Shown: positions 58,684 through 64,000 of the stretch, in pieces | How the letters are laid out: every line of letters starts with the position of its first letter | Position numbering within the stretch: position 1 is the stretch's first letter | NCBI RefSeq assembly: GCF_024721175.1 | Contig: NZ_CP099399.1 | Coordinates: forward strand, 1,488,001 to 1,552,000 | Length of the DNA: 64,000 nt | DNA from: Rhizobium sp. Pop5 | GTDB taxonomy: Bacteria; Pseudomonadota; Alphaproteobacteria; Rhizobiales; Rhizobiaceae | Reading direction: 5' to 3' | Translations under genes and position numbers: made by a program | The notes under the pieces: generated by a model | Told to the model about the DNA's origin: nothing | What the model saw: the letters and a program-made list of their open reading frames with translations, nothing else | Database searches by the model: none

Positions 58684-59265
58684 ATGGTCTCCTTCGTCGC
58701 GCTGCGGCAGGCATCACGGCGGGATGCTTCGGAGCTGGCGATTTTGGCGGATATCGCCTCGCATGGCTTCGCCTCCTGGCTCTGGTTCGCCGATGTGGCG
58801 AATGGCGTAAGCGACACGCCGCTGGAGCGGGGCAGGCTGAAGATGAGCGAGGAGGCGACCGTCGGCGGTTGGCGGGATGCCGTCATTGCCGAGGCCTATG
58901 GCGAGGTCGCAGGTGTGGCGATCGGCCACGAGCTGAACGAGAGCATACGCGATATCGAGGCGACGATGTCGGCGACCGAGCCGATGCTCGCCTTGCAGAA
59001 GACGGTTGTGGGAAGCTGGTTCATCGGCAGTCTCGGTGTCTACAGCCACCTGCGCGGCATCGGCATCGGACGCAGATTGCTGGAGGATCAGATCGAGAGG
59101 GCAGATCGGCGGCCCGTCAGCCTGATCACCGCAAGCGATAACGAAGCGGCTTTGTCGCTTTATGGAAGAAACGGATTCCTGGAGGCTGCGCGCGCCAATG
59201 CCGTGCCGCTCTTCGAAAACAGCAAGAGGCACGCGTGGGTGCTCATGACCCGCAGCGCAGCGTAA
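58684..59265 (+). CDS. GNAT family N-acetyltransferase
   Basis: 193 aa from ATG 58684, three bases after the SGNH gene. The GNAT fold with the acetyl-CoA motif LRGIGIGRRLLEDQIERAD (Q/RxxGxG/A type) and a C-terminal LYGRNGFLEAAR is clear. The substrate is unknown. It sits between the SGNH gene and lpdA, so it is probably carried on the pdh transcript. Confidence 0.85.
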   Translation: MVSFVALRQASRRDASELAILADIASHGFASWLWFADVANGVSDTPLERGRLKMSEEATVGGWRDAVIAEAYGEVAGVAIGHELNESIRDIEATMSATEPMLALQKTVVGSWFIGSLGVYSHLRGIGIGRRLLEDQIERADRRPVSLITASDNEAALSLYGRNGFLEAARANAVPLFENSKRHAWVLMTRSAA

Positions 59266-59283
59266 CAAAAGGGCAGGAAACAC

Positions 59284-60729
<1,446 letters not shown>

Positions 60730-60805
60730 TAATTTCCGAGACTGCCCATTTTGCCCGGAGTGGAAAGCCATTTCAGGCGGGTGGAAAAAACGAAAGGAAA
60801 TCATC

Positions 60806-61060
60806 ATGTCTATGGAGACGCAGGCGTTGCTGGTATTTTTGCTGATCGGTCTGGTTGCAGGCTTCCTCGCCAGTCTCGTTGTCGGTGGCGGCGGTTTGAT
60901 CAGATGCCTGCTCAGCGGCATCATCGGCGCCTTCGTCGGCGGCTATTTGTTCAGCGCGCTGGGGATTTCACTCGGCATTGAAAATGCGCTGGTCGTGCAG
61001 ATCATCCACGCCACCGTCGGCGCCATCATCGTGGTACTGATCGCAAGGGTGGTCGCTTGA
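60806..61060 (+). CDS. GlsB/YeaQ/YmgE family membrane protein (first copy)
   Basis: 84 aa, ATG 60806 after AAAGGAAA. It is a small Gly-rich protein of three hydrophobic segments (LLVFLLIGLVAGFLASLVVG, GIIGAFVGGYLFSAL and the C-terminal IVVLIARVV), matching the transglycosylase-associated/GlsB family, which is linked to stress response with unknown mechanism. It lies just after lpdA and 27 bases before a second family member. Confidence 0.85.
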   Translation: MSMETQALLVFLLIGLVAGFLASLVVGGGGLIRCLLSGIIGAFVGGYLFSALGISLGIENALVVQIIHATVGAIIVVLIARVVA

Positions 61061-61087
61061 GGCGTAACTGAGGGGCAAGGGCAGGGA

Positions 61088-61336
61088 ATGGAAGGCGTCG
61101 GCTGGATTTCGGCAATCATCATCGGTGGTCTTGCAGGCTGGCTTGCCGGCAAGCTGATGGAAGCGCGATACGGGATTTTCCTGAACATCGTGCTCGGTAT
61201 CGTCGGCTCGGTCGTCGCCACCGCCATTCTCGCCCAGTTCCATGTTGAACTCGCCGGTGGACGGCTCGGCTATTTCGTGACGGGTTTCCTCGGCGCCTGC
61301 CTGCTGATATTCCTTGCGCGGCTGGTGCGGCGCTAG
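61088..61336 (+). CDS. GlsB/YeaQ/YmgE family membrane protein (second copy)
   Basis: 82 aa. It has the same architecture as the upstream gene, closer to the family consensus ([59 protein letters not shown]). The two copies are only distantly alike, suggesting an old duplication or independent recruitment. It is followed by lipA after 59 bases. Confidence 0.87.
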   Translation: MEGVGWISAIIIGGLAGWLAGKLMEARYGIFLNIVLGIVGSVVATAILAQFHVELAGGRLGYFVTGFLGACLLIFLARLVRR

Positions 61337-61395
61337 GGTCGCGACGCGCTTTAGAGACTGTGCCGCTTAAGGAGCGGCGGAAAGCTGATACTGCA

Positions 61396-62367
61396 ATGGT
61401 GACCATTCTCGACACGATCAATCCCGACGCCAAACGCGTGCGCCATCCCGAGAAGGCGCACCGGCCCGATACGGAAGTCATGCGCAAGCCGGACTGGATC
61501 CGCGTCAAGGCGCCGACGTCGAAGGGTTATGCCGAAACGCGCGCAATCGTGAAGGAGCACAAGCTCGTCACCGTTTGCGAGGAGGCCGGCTGCCCTAACA
61601 TCGGCGAGTGCTGGGACAAGAAGCACGCGACCTTCATGATCATGGGCGAAATCTGCACCCGCGCCTGCGCCTTCTGCAATGTCTCAACCGGCAAACCGAA
61701 TGCGCTCGACATGGCCGAGCCCGAGAACGTCGCCAAGGCGGTCAAGGAGATGGGCCTCAGCCACGTCGTCATCACCTCGGTCGACCGTGACGATCTGGAG
61801 GACGGCGGCGCCGAACACTTCGAAAAGGTGATCTGGGCAATCCGCGCTGCCTCGCCGACCACGACCATCGAAATCCTGACACCCGACTTCCTCAAGAAGC
61901 CGGGCGCGCTGGAGCGCGTCGTCGCCGCCAAGCCCGACGTCTTCAACCACAATATGGAAACGGTTGCCGGCAACTATCTGACGGTTCGCCCCGGCGCCCG
62001 CTATTTTCACTCCATCCGGCTGCTACAGCGGGTGAAGGAACTCGATCCGACCATGTTCACCAAATCGGGCATCATGGTCGGCCTCGGCGAGGAGCGGAAC
62101 GAAGTGCTGCAGTTGATGGATGATCTGCGCACCGCCGATGTCGACTTCCTGACGATTGGCCAGTACCTGCAGCCGACCCGCAAGCACCACAAGGTCGAAA
62201 GCTTCGTCACGCCCGACGAGTTCAAGTCCTACGAGACGGTTGCCTACAGCAAGGGCTTCCTGATGGTGGCCTCCAGCCCGCTCACCCGCTCCTCCCACCA
62301 CGCCGGCGACGATTTCGCAAGGCTGCGTGCGGCGCGCGAAAAGAAGCTACTGATGGCTGCCGAGTAA
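61396..62367 (+). CDS. lipA: Lipoyl synthase
   Basis: 323 aa from ATG 61396; the open frame runs 12 codons further upstream without similarity. It is a radical SAM enzyme that inserts sulfur into octanoyl-lysine to make lipoate for PDH and other complexes. The radical SAM cluster motif is CTRACAFC (CxxxCxxC). The auxiliary cluster motif is [12 protein letters not shown]. The C-terminal [15 protein letters not shown] holds the Ser ligand (RSS). Its place after lpdA matches its lipoylation targets in pdhB and pdhC. Confidence 0.98.
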   Translation: MVTILDTINPDAKRVRHPEKAHRPDTEVMRKPDWIRVKAPTSKGYAETRAIVKEHKLVTVCEEAGCPNIGECWDKKHATFMIMGEICTRACAFCNVSTGKPNALDMAEPENVAKAVKEMGLSHVVITSVDRDDLEDGGAEHFEKVIWAIRAASPTTTIEILTPDFLKKPGALERVVAAKPDVFNHNMETVAGNYLTVRPGARYFHSIRLLQRVKELDPTMFTKSGIMVGLGEERNEVLQLMDDLRTADVDFLTIGQYLQPTRKHHKVESFVTPDEFKSYETVAYSKGFLMVASSPLTRSSHHAGDDFARLRAAREKKLLMAAE

Positions 62368-62391
62368 GATCGGCGGCTTGCTTTGTGATCG

Positions 62392-62419
62392 AACCGCGGC
62401 CATCTTAGCCGCGGTTTTT
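62392..62419 (+). terminator. Rho-independent terminator of lipA
   Basis: 9-bp stem (AACCGCGGC/GCCGCGGTT) with a 7-nt loop, ending in a five-T run. Confidence 0.9.
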
Positions 62420-62528
62420 CTTTGGATATTCACTGTCGTCATCAGGTCACGCGAAGCAGCTAGCCAGCACGCCGCCCGTTGCCGGGCGGCTCTTTTGCGA
62501 AGGTGATCCTGTCGAAAGCGAGTTTGCC

Positions 62529-63125
62529 ATGCATCAAGTGACGACGCCGCCTGAACCCATTCGTGCGGTCTCAATTGCAGAAGCGGTCGATATCCTTCCC
62601 AATATTCAGCGCATCGTAATTTTCGGATGTTCCGGCACCGGCAAGTCGACACTTGCCCAGGCACTCGCGCAGCGTTTCGGGCTGACTTACCTGTCCATGG
62701 ACCGCGACATCTTCTGGCTTCCGGGCTGGAAGCTGCGTTCACGCGAGGAAGCCATCCAGCGTATTCGCGATGCCGTTGCCGGCGACCGCTGGATCATGGA
62801 CGGCAATAGCCCGAGCACCTTGGCGATCCGCCTTGCGCGCGCCGATATGGTGCTCTGGCGCCGGCCGCCACGCAGCGTCGCCATTCGAGGCGTGCTTGGA
62901 CGCTGGTGGAAATATCGTGGCCGGACCCGGCCGGAAATGGCGCCGGGCTGCCCGGAAAAGATCGACCTGCAATTCCTGCATTACATCTGGACCTTCGAAA
63001 GGAGGGAGGCGCCGCAGTTCGAGTCGGTGCTGGCACATCACGGCGCCGGCATACCAGTCTTGACGCTGAGGTCCTTCCGGGAGAGCGACGAACTGTTTTC
63101 CCTTTTGCCTGTTGTAAACGGGTGA
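62529..63125 (+). CDS. P-loop kinase-like protein (FlaR/adenylate-kinase-like), copy 1
   Basis: 198 aa. A P-loop GCSGTGKSTLA near residues 38-48 follows a short N-terminal extension. Then come YLSMDRDIFWLPGW, DRWIMDGNSPSTLAIRL (a Walker-B-like DG segment) and an Arg-rich region (RWWKYRGRTRPEMAPGCPEK). The protein resembles small adenylate-kinase-like ATPases often labelled DNA topology modulation protein FlaR. Substrate unknown. The paralogue follows directly. Confidence 0.82.
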   Translation: MHQVTTPPEPIRAVSIAEAVDILPNIQRIVIFGCSGTGKSTLAQALAQRFGLTYLSMDRDIFWLPGWKLRSREEAIQRIRDAVAGDRWIMDGNSPSTLAIRLARADMVLWRRPPRSVAIRGVLGRWWKYRGRTRPEMAPGCPEKIDLQFLHYIWTFERREAPQFESVLAHHGAGIPVLTLRSFRESDELFSLLPVVNG

Positions 63126-63136
63126 GGGAGCTTGTC

Positions 63137-63724
63137 GTGCATCGAGAACCAGACGAGGCGATCAACTACGTCGATGATGCCTTCGCCACCGGGCAGATCC
63201 GAGGTGCAAGGCGCATCATGGTCATCGGCTGTTCGGGCGGCGGCAAATCGACGCTTGCACAGAAGTTGGCGCGTCATTTCGGCCTGACCTATCTCTCCAT
63301 CGATCGAGATATTCGCTGGCTGCCGGGTTGGGTAGAGCGAAGCAAAGATGAGCAGCGCCAGCGGATCGTGGAGAGGATTGCTGCGGACCGCTGGATCATG
63401 GACGGGACCAATCCCTCCACCTTCGATATTCGCCTCCCGCGCACGGATATCGTCATCTGGGTGCGGATGCCCCGCCTGCTTTGCCTCTGGGGCGCCCTGA
63501 CACGCTGGTTGAAGCACATCGGCCGCACACGACCTGAAATGGCGCCTGGTTGCATCGAGAAGGTCGATTGGGAGTTTCTGCAATATATCTGGACTTTCGA
63601 AAAGAAATTCGCGCCGCTTGTAACCGCAGCGATTGCGACGCATGGCCCTGACGTGCCGGTTTTGCAGCTAAAATCCCGCCACCAGATGCGCGCGCTTCTT
63701 GATCTTCTCGGTGTCCCGGCTTAA
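63137..63724 (+). CDS. P-loop kinase-like protein (FlaR/adenylate-kinase-like), copy 2
   Basis: 195 aa from GTG 63137, chosen for the GAGGGAG site upstream; the frame is open much further back but overlaps copy 1. P-loop GCSGGGKSTLA, YLSIDRDIRWLPGW, DRWIMDGTNPSTFDIRL and the Arg-rich RWLKHIGRTRPEMAPGCIEK match copy 1 block by block, so the pair is a tandem duplication. It starts 11 bases after copy 1 ends. Confidence 0.82.
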   Translation: MHREPDEAINYVDDAFATGQIRGARRIMVIGCSGGGKSTLAQKLARHFGLTYLSIDRDIRWLPGWVERSKDEQRQRIVERIAADRWIMDGTNPSTFDIRLPRTDIVIWVRMPRLLCLWGALTRWLKHIGRTRPEMAPGCIEKVDWEFLQYIWTFEKKFAPLVTAAIATHGPDVPVLQLKSRHQMRALLDLLGVPA

Positions 63725-63733
63725 CTGCGCTGC

Positions 63734-64000
63734 ATGCCGCAATTCGAAACGCACCGTTCCGTCCCGCACACGCCCGACCAGATGTTCGACCTCGTTGCCG
63801 ATGTCGAGCGCTATCCGGAATTCCTGCCGCTCTGCGAAGCGCTCTCCGTCAAAAGCCGCCGGGAGCGCGACGGCAAGATCCTGCTCGTCGCCGATATGAC
63901 TGTGGGATACAAGGCGATCCGCGAGACCTTCACCACACAGGTGCTGTTGAACCGCCCCGAGCGCGTTATCGAGGTCAAATACATCGACGGTCCGTTCAAA
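63734..64000 (+). CDS. Ubiquinone-binding/type II toxin RatA-like protein (Coq10, SRPBCC), N-terminal part
   Basis: The first 89 codons are visible; the gene runs off the right edge. MPQFETHRSVPHTPDQMFDL and DVERYPEFLPLCEA are characteristic of the COQ10/RatA START-like family. A hydrophobic lipid-binding cavity is expected; in mitochondria Coq10 assists ubiquinone use, while E. coli RatA is linked to ribosome effects. The ATG lies seven bases after the kinase-like gene stop. Confidence 0.9.
   Translation, partial: MPQFETHRSVPHTPDQMFDLVADVERYPEFLPLCEALSVKSRRERDGKILLVADMTVGYKAIRETFTTQVLLNRPERVIEVKYIDGPFK

Overview
The window looks like chromosomal DNA of a Rhizobium species of the R. leguminosarum/etli/phaseoli group. 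This is inferred from gene content and order, not from a database search: an aapJQMP amino-acid transporter, a phasin, NDUFS4- and NDUFS6-like proteins, an E1-beta subunit carrying its own lipoyl domain, EipB, a GAAC-N7-GAAC SOS box upstream of lexA, and high-GC codon use.

Layout. 1-3620: tail of a surface lipoprotein gene, glyoxalase I, a double cold-shock-domain protein, a DUF192 protein, tRNA-Pro(TGG), an NDUFS4-like subunit and tRNA-Arg(TCT). 3621-10270: an accessory stretch beginning at the tRNA-Arg. It holds a DUF4238 gene, about 1.1 kb of degraded DNA with a frameshifted remnant and a very long hairpin, a large RTX/beta-helix secreted protein, and two exported proteins of unknown function, one built from eight 14-residue repeats. 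10337-14599: the aapJQMP operon on the minus strand. 14949-20490: metC (broken by a 1-base deletion), a flavin monooxygenase, a zinc-finger protein, an alpha/beta hydrolase, cysE, DUF3126 and a phasin. 20768-23621: clpS-clpA. 23694-26636: a minus-strand set (HIT, FemAB-like, GDPD, RidA). 26773-32198: eipB, then a tightly packed four-gene cluster (TelA, lipoprotein SBP-VWA, XpaC-like, Tat-type SBP-like).

32385-45500 is the conserved translation and envelope block rpsB-tsf-pyrH-frr-uppS-cdsA-rseP-bamA-lpxD-fabZ-lpxA-lpxI-lpxB, with many 1-8 nt overlaps. 45531-50240 carries gltA, comEC and lexA. 50438-53592 carries a glyoxalase-like gene, kdsA and eno. 53731-64000 is the pyruvate dehydrogenase region: ftsB-like, pdhA, pdhB, pdhC, an SGNH esterase, a GNAT, lpdA, two GlsB/YeaQ membrane proteins, lipA, two tandem P-loop kinase-like genes and the start of a Coq10/RatA-like gene.

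The genes combine into recognisable pathways. These are glycolysis into the TCA cycle (eno, pdhABC, lpdA, gltA, with lipA supplying lipoate), lipid A and Kdo synthesis (lpxD, fabZ, lpxA, lpxI, lpxB, kdsA), outer-membrane assembly and envelope stress (bamA, rseP), N-end-rule proteolysis (clpSA) and sulfur amino acids (cysE, metC). The points most worth a second look are the metC frameshift, the TelA/VWA/XpaC/SBP cluster, the 14-residue-repeat secreted protein, the RTX protein beside tRNA-linked degraded DNA, and several perfect inverted repeats (upstream of eno, downstream of the RTX gene, and overlapping stop codons).
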